The notes under the pieces: generated by a model
The model's database searches: none
Told to the model about the DNA's origin: nothing
What the model saw: the letters and a program-made list of their open reading frames with translations, nothing else
Translations under genes and position numbers: made by a program
Shown: piece after piece, positions 22,432 to 34,960 of the stretch
Layout: each line of letters starts with the position of its first letter
Numbering within the stretch: the stretch's first letter is position 1
Source of the DNA: Magnolia sinica
Taxonomy: Eukaryota > Streptophyta > Magnoliopsida > Magnoliales > Magnoliaceae
Reading direction: 5' to 3'
Length of the DNA: 64,000 nucleotides
NCBI RefSeq assembly: GCF_029962835.1
Contig: NC_080588.1
Coordinates: 65,992,001 to 66,056,000 of the forward strand

Positions 22432-23239
22432 ATGGCAAACAACGAAGGTATGAATCAAAATCCTGTGGACGGTGATCCAGGGATTCGTTATCTTTCGGAA
22501 AGAATGGAAGCTTTCCACCGGGAGAGTCAGTTGACCATGCAAGGGCTGCAGGCAACTCTCGACCGTCTTGCGGATGCGCTACTTCCGCCCCGAGCCCTAG
22601 GCGGTGCTCCACCACCCATGGTGGCTCCACCACCCATGGTTGCTGTACGACACAATCCCGATTTTCGTAGAGCACTACCAGTGGCAAACCGTAGGGCTAC
22701 ACCAGATGATTCAAGTTCTAGCGACGAGGACCTTAATGAGGGTTTTGCTCGACGACCAATCCATGGAGGTGATCATCTAGATCGTGCTGAAAGAGACTAT
22801 CGAGGTAAGGTCGAACTTCCTACTTTTAACGATTTATTCGTGTAGAAGATTTCCTCAATTGGCTAGCCGAAGTAGAAAAATATTTTGATTACATGGACGT
22901 GCCAGATCATAAAAAGGTGAAATTAGTAGCGTTTAAATTAAAATCTAGTACTTCTGCATGGTGAGAGCAATTACAACTCTCACGAGCCAGACAGAATAAG
23001 ATGCCCATCTCATCATGGCCACGGATGAGACGTCTTCTTCGATCACGATTTCTTCCCAGTGATTATGAGCAGATATTATTCCAGCAATATCAAAATTGCA
23101 GATAAGAAAATCGAACTGTCCAGATTACACTGAAGAATTTCAACGGTTGGCTACACGAAACGATCTGTCAGAATCTAAGTCACAAAAAGTGGCACGATTT
23201 ATAGGTGGGTTGCGACCGATAATTCAGGACCAAGTTTAG
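22432..23239 (+). pseudogene. gag of the gypsy element, disrupted
   Basis: Starts at ATG 22432 (MANNEGMNQNP) after the PBS. The frame closes at TAG 22843-22845 because of a frameshift in the preceding few codons. The capsid-like sequence continues in the next frame (WLAEVEKYF, then SWPRMRRLL). Further breaks: TGA at 22962-22964, TAA at 23103-23105, a second frameshift near 23122-23126, and TAG at 23237-23239. The capsid protein would package element RNA; this copy cannot make one. Two of the four stops in gag-pol (22962, 24554) fall in apparent tryptophan codons, as methyl-cytosine decay would give. Confidence 0.88.
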
Positions 23240-26200
23240 ATGTACCCAGTCGGGACCGTGGATGAAGCAGTTCAATTGGCGGGTAGGGCAGAAACACAAC
23301 TTGCAAGAGCTCCTGTTCGTCCATATCCTTCGAATCGACCCCCCATGTCGGGTCCCACGCAGGATCCAGTGCTGCCACGAGGAAAAGATCCAGTACCTCA
23401 ACTACCTACAACCGCAAACCGTGATATGGGGAGCGGCTCATCCAGACCTCAACGTGCAGCACCCACAACAGCAGGTCCGAGTAGGATTCCAAATCCTTAT
23501 ACTCGGCCAAGGTCGAACAATTGTTACCGCTGTAGCCAACCAGGCCATTTATCAAACACTTGTCCTCAACGTCCCGCAGCGCACTTGACTATAAACGAAG
23601 GGGGCACTGAAGATGAGGCCGCAGAAGAAGACCATCGCTTTGATGAACATGAACAAACTACTAAAGAAATAGCAGGTGGCGATGAGGTGACGGGCGAGGA
23701 TCGTGGCGAATTTCTAGTTGTGAGGCGATTACTGTATACCCCACGAAAGGAATTACATCCACAGCGATACAATATATTTCGTACTCGGTGCACCGTCAAC
23801 GGAAAGGTCTGTGATGTGATCATAGACAGTGGTAGTAGCGAAAATATCGTCTCGAGAGTAATGGTGGACAAGTTACGGTTACCAACGATGAAGCATCCTT
23901 CCCCGTACTCTATTGGCTGGATAAAAAAGGTGAATGAGATCAAGGTAACTGAACAATGCACTATCTCGTTTTCAATTGGCAAAAATTATAAGGATCAAAT
24001 ACTTTGTGACGTGGTCGATATGGAAGCTTGTCATATGTTACTCGGTCGACCCTGGCAGTCGGACCGTGATGCGACCCATCGGGGACGAGATAATGTCTAC
24101 GTATTCGTCAAGGATAGTCGAAAAATAATCCTTACCCCTATGGCACCAGAGAACCACCCTGAAGCCTCTAAAGTGGAGGGTAGTTCCCTCTTGACCATTC
24201 GGGATTTCATGGAGGAATCCAAGGAAACTGGCGAGGTATACGCCGTAGTAGTAAAGGGCGAGGAAGAGGAACCCTCAAACATCCCTCCAAGTTTAAGACT
24301 GCTGCTAAACGAATTCAAAGAAGTCTGGCCTGAGGATTTACCTGATGGATTGCCCCTCATGAGGGACATCCAACATCACATAGACCTCGTCCCTGGGGCT
24401 AGCCTGCCCAATCGCCCTCATTATCGGATGAGTCCGAAGGAGTGTGAGATACTTCAGGGGCAAATGGAGGAATTGATCCGTAAGGGTCTCTTGAGAGAGA
24501 GCATGAGCCCATGTGTCGTACCAGCATTATTAACGCCAAAGAGAGATAGAAGCTGACGCATGTGTGTTGACAGCCGAGCAATCAACAAAATTACCATCAA
24601 ATATCGATTTTCAATACCACGGTTGGACGACATGCTCGATATGTTAGAAGGGGCCAAGGTGTTCTCTAAACTAGATCTAAGGAGCGGGTACCATCAGATT
24701 CGTATTCGACCTGGTGATGAGTGGAAAACGGCATTCAAGACCAAGGAAGGGTTGTATGAGTGGCTGGTCATGCCCTTCGGCCTATCGAACGCACCAAGTA
24801 CTTTTATGCGTTTAATGAATCAAGTTCTAAAACCATTCACTGGCCGATTTGTGGTAGTATATTTTGATGACATATTGATATATAGCCAGGATGAGGCGGA
24901 GCACAGGAAACATCTCAGGCAGGTGCTACAGGTCCTACAAATTAACAAGTTGTACCTCAACTTGAAGAAGTGTAGTTTTTTAACTGACAGCCTGTTGTTT
25001 TTAGAATTTGTTGTTACATCCACAGGCATTCGTGTGGACGATGAAAAGGTGCGAGCTATTAGGGAATGGCCGATCCCGACAAACATTCATGAGGTGAGGA
25101 GTTTTCATGGGTTGGCGACTTTCTATCGTCGATTTGTGCGAGATTTTAGCACCATAGTCGCGCCTATAACAGATTGCATGAAAAAAGGCCCGTTTCAGTG
25201 GACCGATAAAGCTGATAAGAGCTTTCATGAGATCAAGCATCGTTTGTCTACAACACCGGTCTTGGTGCTTCCTAATTTCGACAAATTGTTTGAGGTTGAG
25301 TGTGACGCTTCATACGTCGGAATTGGAGGAGTATTATCACAGGAAGGCAGGCCAGTAGCCTTCTATAGCGAGAAGCTCAGCGAAGCCCGAAAGAAGTGGT
25401 CGACTTATGAGCTTGAGTTGTACGCAGTTGTTCAGGCGCTGCGACATTGGCGGCATTATCTGATTCAAAGAGAGTTTGTTTTGTACACTGACCATCAAGC
25501 ATTAAAGTTTATTAATAGTCAGACTAACGTGAATCGTGTGCATGCTAGATGGGTTGCGTTTTTACAGGAATTCACGTTCGTTCTGAAGCACAAGTCAGGG
25601 CAGCAGAACAAGGTGGCTGATGCACTTAGCCGTCGTGCATCACTACTAGTTACAATGAGCAATGAAGTAGTCGGCTTCGACTATCTCAAGGAGCTGTATG
25701 CCGAGGATGAGGACTTCAAAGATTCTTGGATGAAGTGTCAAGAAGGTCACCCCAGTGACCTTCATATACATGACGATTTTCTCTTCAAAGGGAATCGATT
25801 GTGCATCCCCCAAAGTTCTCTGAGGGAGCAGATTATTCAGGAGCTACATGGAGGTGGCCTTGGTGGACACTTGGGGCGAGACAAGACGCGAGCTCTTGTG
25901 GAAGAGCGGTATTACTGGCCGCAGTTAGTACGTGATGTGGGAAAAGCCGTACAACGTTGTCATGTTTGTCAGACCTCCAAGGGGCAGTCTCAGAATACGG
26001 GCCTCTACACCCCGTTACCTGTTCCTGACGGTCCTTGGGAGGATTTATCAATGGACTTCGTACTTGGTCTCCCACGAACACAACGTGGCATGGATTCGGT
26101 GTTTGTGGTGGTAGATCGTTTCTCTAAGATGACGCACTTTATCCCATGCAAGAAGACCCTCGATGCAACACACGTGGCGAATTTATTTTTCAGGGAGGTC

Positions 26201-26998
26201 GTACGGCTACACGGGGTCCCTAAGACCATTACTTCCGATCGTGACACGAAGTTCATTAGCCACTTTTGGCGGACTTTATGGAATCGATTCAATACACGAC
26301 TTCAATTCAGCAGTGCTTACCACCCACAGACTGATGGGCAGACCGAAGTTGTGAATCGCACGTTGGGAAACCTCCTTCGCTGTATTTCAGGAGAAAAACT
26401 GAAGCAGTGGGATTTGGCCTTGTCTCAAGCAGAGTTTGCATTCAACAACATGGTGAACCGCTCAACAGGGAGATCACCATTCCAGATTATATACGGACGA
26501 GTGCCTCGTCACACACTTGACTTAGTCCCTCTGCCCAAGCACCCAGGCACGAGCATTGCAGCAGAACATATGGCAGACAAGATCATGGGCATCCATGCAG
26601 AAGTGCAGACCAAGCTACATGCCTCGAACGAGAAGTACAAGGAACAAGCGGACAAGCATCGGCGACAAAAAGTGTTCGAGGTGGGCGACCGTGTTATGGT
26701 CCATCTGCACAAAGAGAGATTTCCGACCGGGACGTACAACAAGTTGAAAAATAAGAAGATTCGACCCGTCCCAATCATCCAAAAGATTAATGATAACGCT
26801 TATATTGTTGATCTTCCAGATGACATGGCAATCTCACAGACTTTCAATGTCGCGGACCTAACCGAGTATCATGAACCAGAGCATGACGAGAACTCGAGGA
26901 CGAGTTCTTTTGAAGTGGAGGAGACTGATGTAGAGCGGGTCGCAGACAATTACATGGCCAAGATGGATCAGAAAAGGCCCGGTCGACGACAGAAGTGA
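23240..26998 (+). pseudogene. gag C-terminus plus pol polyprotein, one in-frame stop
   Basis: One continuous frame broken only by TGA at 24554-24556, at the start of the reverse transcriptase domain. Before the stop: CCHC zinc knuckle C-X2-C-X4-H-X4-C at 23522-23563, and aspartic protease core DSG ([12 protein letters not shown]) near 23825. After it (residues of the downstream 812-aa frame from 24560): RT catalytic YFDD at 101-104, RNase H Asp249, integrase zinc-binding H430, H437, C467, C470, and the D499, D560, E596 triad. All catalytic residues are present. The last 24 codons ([20 protein letters not shown]...) lie inside the 3' LTR and resemble the basic integrase tail of CRM elements, by inference. 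Confidence 0.93.
26911..26925 (+). other. Polypurine tract
   Basis: The purine-rich TGAAGTGGAGGAGAC directly abuts the 3' LTR and is the expected plus-strand primer. It lies inside the pol reading frame, because coding continues into the LTR. Confidence 0.65.
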
Positions 26999-27627
26999 TC
27001 CAGACCATCGAACCTTAAATCGGGCGTATCTTGCAATCCGGAATGAGTTATCTGACGTAAAATCAATGAGTTTGGGGTTGAACGAGCTATTTTAGCCAAC
27101 CAACCCAGCTACGCTGGTTGCGCAAGCCGGATTTGCAAAATACCTCTGGATCGACGGTCGTTTCCTGTTTTAATTTCGTTTTTACTATAAATAGTAAGTT
27201 TTAGTTTGATTATAACTCTTCATCCGTCGGGCTTTAGGAGTTGCGCCCAACGTGAAAAGAGCTTAGAATAATTAGGAGAACGGTTTGGTGAAGCCAAATA
27301 GGACACTTACTATTTTTGGCCGAAAACCTTGCGCACTAGTAGACATCACGACCGTCTATAAATAGTAAGTTTACTATTTATAGTAAGTCGCGGATTCTAA
27401 GAGTTTGAGTTGTAGTTTGCTTCTAATTTCTTTTCCATTGCTTGGTAGCCCTATTTAAAGGGTTGTGAACTCGTTTTTATTCATCAATTAATCAATTTCG
27501 AATTTATTAGAATTTATTTCTATTTTCTGCTTTCTTTTCCTCGTGGATTCGAGAAGTCTCTGTGAGGAGTCCAGAGAAGCTCCGTGGATTCGGGGTAGTT
27601 ATCCTCATCACGTTCATCCCTGCGTCA
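26926..27627 (+). repeat. 3' LTR of the gypsy element
   Basis: A 702-bp LTR, TGATGTAGAG...CCTGCGTCA, followed by the AGTTC duplication. Its first 73 bp encode the end of pol. It is identical to the 5' LTR over the first 140 bp and differs at only three positions in the last 480 bp. Confidence 0.97.
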
Positions 27628-27632
27628 AGTTC

Positions 27633-28426
27633 CCATTTAGATGTGATTGCCAGAAGACCTGGCCGCTACATAAGTATGTGGTGACCAGACATGGTGGATT
27701 TTGATTGGGTCACATGTCACTTTAGAATTGGTGCCACGTAAAGTATGTTTGGAAGTTGTTAGGTGAAGTGCGGACTCTATTAGGCCTCATCTCTAATACT
27801 GGCACGTGGACAAATTAAATCCCACCATATCAGATCACCATGAAGGGTGGTGGTGAGGTCACCACACAATCTACATTCACACCATTTTACCTGCCCAATA
27901 AATGAATCTTGTCACAAAAATGAGACAAATGAAATTTTGGTGATCCAACTTGAGGGTGGGGGCCACACCATTGAAAATAATATACGTGGATTGAAAACAT
28001 CCAATTTCACACAAGGGGAGGTGCATATGTTAGACCAGTTGGCTATTATACACATACCGGGTGCACTTCACGGTTCTCAACTTCATCACTGTTTAAATAA
28101 AAATATATACCGAGTAAGTTACTAATTTTCATTCCATGAGAATTAGTACTTGCTAAATTTATTTCATGGAATCATTGTTTGGTAAATTCCAAAGGAAATT
28201 TGCAGTAAAAATCTCTTAAATAAAATTAAATAGATAATAATAATAATATTTTAATAAATTATAGAGAATTTTATACAAAAAAAAAAAAATCCTCGAAGAT
28301 CCCATATTTACCAAAGAATTACTCTATCAATTAAAATACATGTGTGGCCTGTTTTTAAGAAGAGAAGTTACTGAGGTACTCTCATCTATTATTTTTCTTT
28401 AAAAAGTAAGGACGTAGAAAATTTTG
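27633..28426. other. Intergenic sequence right of the gypsy element
   Basis: Contains a family-3 MITE relative (27695-27830, GATTGGGTCACATGTCAC ... TGGCACGTGGACAAATTAAA). The rest is AT-rich with no gene or RNA recognised. Confidence 0.4.
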
Positions 28427-28690
28427 GAGCCCACATCGTATGCGTATGAAATCCAAAAATCTTTCTAATCGAATCACTGAGTGGGTTGTATATGAATTTT
28501 GATATTTAGTAGTGAATATTTTTAATAGAATGGCTCACCTTATGCTTAATTGATTTTTATTTTATTTTATTTTTGTTATTATAAACATCACAGTGGATTA
28601 CATCTATTAGATGGGTTGGATATCATACAAACATCACATGGGCCCTACAATTCTCCAATTTATCACTTTCTACGGAAAAAAAATACAATG
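28427..28690. mobile_element. Dispersed MITE family 2 copy
   Basis: TGGAGCCCACATCGTATGCG ... GGATATCATACAAACATCAC+ATGGGCCC, imperfect inverted ends of GTGGGCCCACATGATGT type; central TGAATTTTGATATTTAGTAG block. Confidence 0.55.
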
Positions 28691-31090
28691 AGCATTATGA
28701 TAATTTCTCTACTCAAAAAGCCAAACCGGTTTTGGTGAGGTTGGGGAAACATCGACTATAGTGAGGCCTTGATGTGGCAAGATTTGATTGGGTATGTGTT
28801 AGAGTTAGTGCCTTGGAAAACCAATGTGTGCCCTAATCCATTAGCCAAGTAGATATGATAGGGTAGTCTCAGTCATTGATCTCAAAAACCACGGGTCTTT
28901 TAGACGTATGTTATTTACACACACACATATGGTGTAATATTGATTTTATATTATTTGAGTTATGCGAGGAGTACATTGTACATCATCTCATCTGTGTAAA
29001 CTTGAGATTAGACACAATCGTCACTAACTAGGGAGAGTTATGTTCCATGAATCTCAGTACTATAATGAGTCATGATTGGCACATATGTTTAGGACACATC
29101 CATAGATGTCGATCTCTAAGATGTACTGTCATCCCATGTGCGGGGACTAACTTAAGATTGAAAGTCTTCACAATTGAAAACTGACTTACTATTAGTCATT
29201 CCTTTTTGGCCTTTATCCTAAACAAGAGTATGAGTGTGGTATAGTATGGGATTCTAACATGGACCTCTAGACACTCACATTGGTCAATCAAAATTCAACT
29301 CAACAATCTAGAAGCCCATTAGTCTAGACTATAATCATATGATAAAGGATTTGATTGTGCACATTTGTTGATTAATCCTTGGACTTGATGACATATGAAG
29401 GTCTTAGATCCTAATTGAGCGATTTTAACTCACTTTACAAGGTTTCATAGAGACCACCAAAAGGAGGTGATGTTAAGTATGTTCATCAGGCTCATTAATT
29501 CTTACACTGGCCAAAAGGAATCAACCAGGTTTACCATGCGACTTGTTTAGGGAAAAATCTGATTAGATTAGGGTCTCATTAAGTGGTTTTCTGTTGGGCT
29601 CGGTACCTAAAAGGGTTTAATAAACTTTTAAAAGATTTTCAACAGTTAAAGCATTGTTTTAACTGTGAAAATAGTTTTGATCGCACTTGACGATTTTGTA
29701 ATGCTCTATTTCTGATAATTCACTTCATGATTAGTATATAATCTAGATCATATGTTAATGGCCTTGACAGTAAATGGATTAAATCATATGCGCATGTATG
29801 TGAGAGGCAAATCTACAGGTTTCCTTCATAGTAGGTAAATTGAAGCCCATAGGGTACTGGAGCACCATTTTGAGTGCACATTTAAAACCCTAACCCTTCC
29901 TTTATTTAAGATTTTATTGTAGAGGGGACTCTAGCCTTTAGACAGAGAGCTTGGACACTCCCCTCCTTTGGGCATCCCATCTAGGGAAGAGAAAAGAGAG
30001 GGAGAGAGAGAATTCCATCACTCCATCTACCATGCCCAATAGCCTTTTCTATGTGGTCCACCTTTGTGGATGATTGATATTTACTTGAGCATTATCAAAT
30101 GAAATACTTCTCTCTTGGGTATCCCTTCATTTGTGATAAATGTTGAAATATTTGGTTGAATCAAATAGACTGCTAAAACTAAAATAAAATAAATGAGATA
30201 GAAGACCTATGGAACTGAGTCGAGAAGTGACGTGAGTCACTCAGCTTGAAATCAAAATTTCTCCCCTCAAACAATGTCCCAAGTGCAACAAGTTTATAGA
30301 GAAATCGACCTCTGGGATACAACAATTACAACCCGGTCCTAATGGTGCACTTACTATACGCGGGCTTGAATTATTTGCAATTTAACCCGAAAGTGCTAAT
30401 TTGACCCAATGGTGAACTTGGTGACAAAAAACATTCTTAAAATAAAGAGAGTTTTTGAAAGAGAAAAAATGAATTTGTTGATTTGCAAAACAGAAAGGGA
30501 AGTCTTTATATAGACTCTGTAATAGTGCCTTAAGCAGCCTTTTGAAATGGTTTGGTATATTGGGCTTAAACCCAACATGTGCAACTAATTGACCAAACAC
30601 ATCTCTCTGTTTCAAAAGGACAAAGCACAAGTACAAGTACACTCTTGCACAAAAATAAAGTCACACGAGTACCCATACACACACATACTTGCATGAGTAC
30701 AATCGCACCCGCATCCACGCCCACACCTGCGGCCAGGGCCTATCTCGTCTCGTCGCGGCGCACACGCGGACTCGAACTCAGCTTGGCTCGGCTTAGCGCA
30801 CATGCGGACTCGAACTCAGCTCGTCTCAGCGCACACGCATGTGTGGTCAATGACATAAATTAGAGCTACTGGCATAACCCTCCATATGACTAAATTCGCA
30901 TGACCCCTATATAAGACCTAAGCCTCAAGACAAAAGGCCTATCTTATATACAAGAAAAGTTTCTTGAAAAATTCCGATGTAGGATTAAACCAACAACACG
31001 AAAGCAACTCAATATTCGAAATTTGAAGGGAAACCAAAATATTTAAAAAAAAAGACTTATTTTATTTTAAAACAAAATAAAACAATAAAT
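28691..31090. other. Unclassified non-coding sequence
   Basis: No gene or RNA recognised. 28760-30130 has the feel of an old LTR (GTTAGAGTTAGTGCCTTGG near the left, GA-rich leader-like tract at 29985-30015), but I find no partner or PBS. 30749-30839 holds two copies of a roughly 42-bp GCGCACACGCGGACTCGAAC unit. Confidence 0.35.
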
Positions 31091-31564
31091 TGGAGAGAGA
31101 CTCTTTAGCTTAGTGGATTGGCATCAACAAATCTACTCTATGCAGATCATCTACGTGACTAATGATGAACAGGTATGATCTAACACATTCTCATGATATT
31201 TTTGTTTCTAAAATATGATATTATTGCATTTCAATATTCCTAAAATAGGATCCTTTGATAAAAGTAAATGAATTACACGCTTAAATCTAAAGGACCTAAC
31301 ATCATGTGTCATTGTTAGATATCGGGCCACGTGTTTGAAAGGATATAAACTCAGTGGAACTGATGAACCATTGAACATCATGGTTTCTAACATGACACAA
31401 TTAAATTGGGCCATGTGCCACTATCAGATATAACATCAACAAAGCATGTTTGAAAGTTACTTGACTGTAGTGTTCGGTGGTTCTCGGATCCACTAAATCT
31501 GCGTCCTGTTTGAAAGTTGTTCAATACTTAACTAACATTACACTGAACCAATCAAATCCCACCA

Positions 31565-32440
31565 TGTTAGGGCCTTACTGATGAGATGTATCAGCGAGCC
31601 TACAATATCTTATACATAGCCATGTTATCTTTGTATAATTTAGGATTTTTAGTTTATTTAAATCAATTTAAAACTTGAATTTATTTATTAGGAAGTTGAT
31701 TGATCTTAAAAAGATTGAGTTTGTTTGTTGGGAAGTTATTTAAGATATGATCTGGGCATTCAAAATAATACAAGTAATATCAATTATATATTCTCTCTAC
31801 CAGCTCTCTCTCTCTCTAGCTTCCTCAAATCCTAACAAGCTCCCATCATCTGGTATCAAGGCTACTGACCCTTCATGACCACTCATATTCAAGAAGTCGT
31901 TACCAAGCTGGGAGGCAACTTTGCAACCATGGCTAGTCGTGTTGATACTCTTGACTGAGAAGCAAAAAGCAACATCTCAAATCTTATCATATTTTAAAAC
32001 GCAACAAACAAACACGGTCAGGTATTAAGCCCACACAAATCAAATTTTGTTGATATTAAAACCACAATGCAAAATCTTATATCAGCTAACAACAAAAATA
32101 CCTATTGAACCACCTCCAAGACAGCGACTGCCCACCCAATTACCCAACTTATGTCTACCACCAATGCCTTACTAACCAGTTTTTCCCCAACCTTGCAAAC
32201 TCAATATACTCTGGTCAATTTCGCTAAATTCAATGGTGAGGATCCCCTTAACTGGACACATCAAGCTCAATTGGGTAGGTACATAATTGAGTTTTGAATT
32301 TAGTTGTTAGGAAGTTGAGTGATTTTAATAAGATTGAATTTGTTTATTGGGAAGTTATTTAATATTTGATTTGTCGGTTAAAAATAATACAAGTAATATC
32401 AATTATCTACTCTCTCAACTACTAAGAGGTTTCCATCAGT
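31565..32440 (+). mobile_element. Deleted LTR element: LTR, PBS, gag scrap, LTR
   Basis: Left LTR-like segment ends CTAACAAGCTCCCATCA and is followed by TGGTATCAAGGC, a PBS-like site. Then comes gag-like coding (MTTHIQEVVTKLGGNFATMA; in another frame FAKFNGEDPLNWTHQAQ) with several stops. A second LTR-like segment (about 32275-32439) matches the left one (AATACAAGTAATATCAATTA, GGGAAGTTATTTAA) and ends TTTCCATCA. Pol is absent. No target duplication found. Confidence 0.6.
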
Positions 32441-32504
32441 CTCACCTACCTCATTGCTTTCCAACCTCAACAAATCTGGTTCCGAGACTTGTGGAGTTCA
32501 TGTG

Positions 32505-33005
32505 GTATGCGTGTAACATCCAACCCCTCTCATGTATGCATCCACCGTGGTGATAATGTGAACGAAACATCATGCTAATCAGATTATTAGATGGGCTATA
32601 TTTGAATTTGGATATTTCAATGGTGTATATTAATTTTTTTTGCATCAGCCCATCGTATATGATTTGATCGGCTATATCTTTGGTTTGTCTAATTACTATG
32701 TTGGCATGCGTGATGTAGATTGGATAGTAAGTTTACTATTTATAATAAGCTACCTTTTTTAAAGGGGAGTTTTGAGTTTGAGTTTGATTTTGAAACTTCT
32801 TTTCGTATCAAGGATTGTAAATTTATTTTCATTATCAATCAATTTATTTTCAAATTCATTAGAATTATTTTTATTAATTTATTTTTCCATGAATTCAAGG
32901 AATCCTTGTGAGAAATCTATGGAAGCTCCATGATTTAGTGCATCTGTTGCATGGGTTAGATGTTAGACACATATTAAGTGGGCCCTATAATTCTCCATTC
33001 TTCAC
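32505..33005. mobile_element. MITE family 2 copy interrupted by a CRM-type LTR fragment
   Basis: Outer parts (GCGTGTAACATCCAACCCC ... and ... GTTAGATGTTAGACACATAT+TAAGTGGGCCC) are family 2. The inner part 32711-32935 starts TGATGTAGA and carries the CRM-LTR blocks AGTAAGTTTACTATTTATAA and ATCAATTTATTTTCAAATTC. Confidence 0.6.
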
Positions 33006-33583
33006 CTTGGGTAAAGAGAAATTAGAGGGAAATAATGCAAATTCCAGTCTAGAAAAGCACTGCCATCTATTTGGTAAAAAACTGAAGTCCCTATTACAAA
33101 TGGTCAAATACAGGTGTTGTATCTAAATTATGATGATACAGCCATTCCGTTTCCCCTTAAATTGTAATGTGTAGAACATCCAATCTGTGAGAATGATAGG
33201 CCACAAAATGATTATAGATTATTATGAAAATCATGTCTATTCATTCGTTGATCAGGACACAACATCAAGATCAATGCACAGCCAATGGTACAAATTACTA
33301 TAATGGTTTGGCCCACGCAATGAGCAGATCAGTCTAATTTTTGTATTTCATGACAGAAATTATGTGACCCACCATTTGCACGGATTGGATTTTCCATGAA
33401 TGTTACATGTTGTCAGGAAGCATTGGCTGTATCGTTGCTTATGGTACAGCCGCTGTATCTGATCATTTATCGTAAGGTGGGCTGTATCATCATTGACGGA
33501 GTTTGTAGTTCGATTTTGACGAAATTGTGGTCCATATGAACATTACCTAGAAGGATGCAAGTGTACTCGCACTGCATATGGCG
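33006..33583. other. Intergenic sequence, nothing recognised
   Basis: No gene or RNA seen. Repeated AGCCATTCC / ACAGCCGCTGTATCTG-like words near 33130 and 33440 hint at a diverged inverted repeat. Confidence 0.35.
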
Positions 33584-33593
33584 GTCATCAGGT

Positions 33594-34112
33594 GGACGCG
33601 GATTGCGTCCTACCCCGCCGGGACGGTAATCCTTCCGGGCAGGGCTCTGTGGGGCCCACTGTGATGTAAGCATTTTATCCACGCCGTTAATCGTTTTTCT
33701 CAGATCATTTTAAGTTAGAAAATTAAGTAGTTTCACAACTCTAGTGGACCACACCAAAGGAAGCTGCAGTGATAATGACACTCACCGTTGAAACATTTCT
33801 AAGGGCCACCGTGATTTTTTTTACCATTCAACCTATTCATAAGGTCATGTGGACGTGGATGAAGCGAAAAAACAAATATCAGCTTGATCCGAAACTTCTC
33901 CAGCTCCCAAGAAGTTTTTAACGGTCAACAGTCAATCCCAAATTTGTGGTCCACTTAAGCCTTTTTCCTCCCTCTTTTCTTTGCTCATGCTTTAAAATGA
34001 TACGAGAAAAATGATGAACGGCGTGGATAAAACACTTACATTATGGTGGGCCCCACAGAGCCCTGCCCGAACGGATTACAGTCCGGGCGGGGGTAGGACG
34101 CAATCCGCGTCC
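33594..34112. mobile_element. Mutator-like MITE, intact copy with 10-bp target duplication
   Basis: A 519-bp element. Inverted ends GGACGCGGATTGCGTCCTAC+CCC and its exact complement; longer ends continue through GGGCAGGGCTCTGTGGGGC+CCAC. Flanked by GTCATCAGGT at 33584-33593 and 34113-34122. A 9-11-bp duplication with long inverted ends is the signature of Mutator-like elements. No transposase coding. Confidence 0.92.
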
Positions 34113-34477
34113 GTCATCAGGTGGGCCACGTCGGTACGAATGAACTGGTCTCGCGTGTACCTGCATTTTCTCCACGAGGTTTGCTGAATACATATTGCAA
34201 TGTGGTGCGTCAGGACTTTTGTGTTTGAATCTGCGTCGTCTTCCAATGATCCAAGCCGTTTATACAACGACTATAAACTCGTACGGTGGATAGATAACAA
34301 ATAAAACCTCTTAAATGGTATTTTGACTCATTTGCTTTTAAAAAGGCCGGTCACCATAATCTTTGCGTCATCAGATGGATCAGATATTCAAATTGATAAA
34401 ATTTTAGTCATCCCCCTCCATGGGGATCCTTATCATATCAACGGTTTGGATCTTTCAAAAGCACTCCAGTGGATAAG

Positions 34478-34960
34478 GTCCACGCGCATTGCATACTAAC
34501 CCTAAGGTAATTCGTCCGGCAGGACTCTGTGGGGTCCACCATGATGTAAGTGTTTTATCCACGCCGTTCAAATATTTTCTCGTATCATTTTAAGATACGA
34601 ACCAAAAAATTTAAGTAGGTACAAGGCTTAAGTGGACCACAAAGTGAGGATTGAATGTCCACCATTAAAAACTTCTTGGGAGCTGGAGAAGTTTGAGATC
34701 AAGCTGATATTTGTGTTTTCACTTCATCCACCTCTACATGACCTTATGAATAGGTAAAAAACATCACTTTGGCCTTTAAAAATGTTTCAATAGTGGGTGT
34801 CATTATCAGTGCAGCTTCCTTTGGTGTGGTCCACTGGAGTTGTGGACCTTACTCATTTTTAATATCATACTTTAAAATGATATGAGAAAATCGGTGAACG
34901 GAGTGGATAAAACACTTACATCATGGTGGGCCCCAGGGCGAGGGGAGGCAATCCGCATCC
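34478..34960. mobile_element. Mutator-like MITE, degenerate copy in inverted internal orientation
   Basis: Ends resemble GTCCACGCGCATTGC / GCAATCCGCATCC. The interior (TTCTTGGGAGCTGGAGAAGT) is inverted relative to 33594-34112. No target duplication left. A 41-bp direct duplication (CATCTCTAGCTAGGTCC type) follows at 34961-35045. Confidence 0.8.

Larger units (their letters stand above)
21695..27627 (+). mobile_element. Ty3/gypsy LTR retrotransposon, probably CRM clade (complete, coding-defective)
   Basis: A full-length 5.93-kb element bounded by 5-bp target duplications AGTTC (21690-21694 and 27628-27632). LTRs begin TGATG and end TGCGTCA. Internal order is PBS, gag, CCHC knuckle, protease, reverse transcriptase, RNase H, integrase: the gypsy order. 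CRM-clade membership is inferred from the TGATG LTR start, the initiator-tRNA-Met type PBS, and the C-terminus of pol running 73 bp into the 3' LTR; I recall these as CRM traits and could not check them. Gag-pol carries two frameshifts and four premature stops, so this copy cannot move on its own. Confidence 0.93.
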
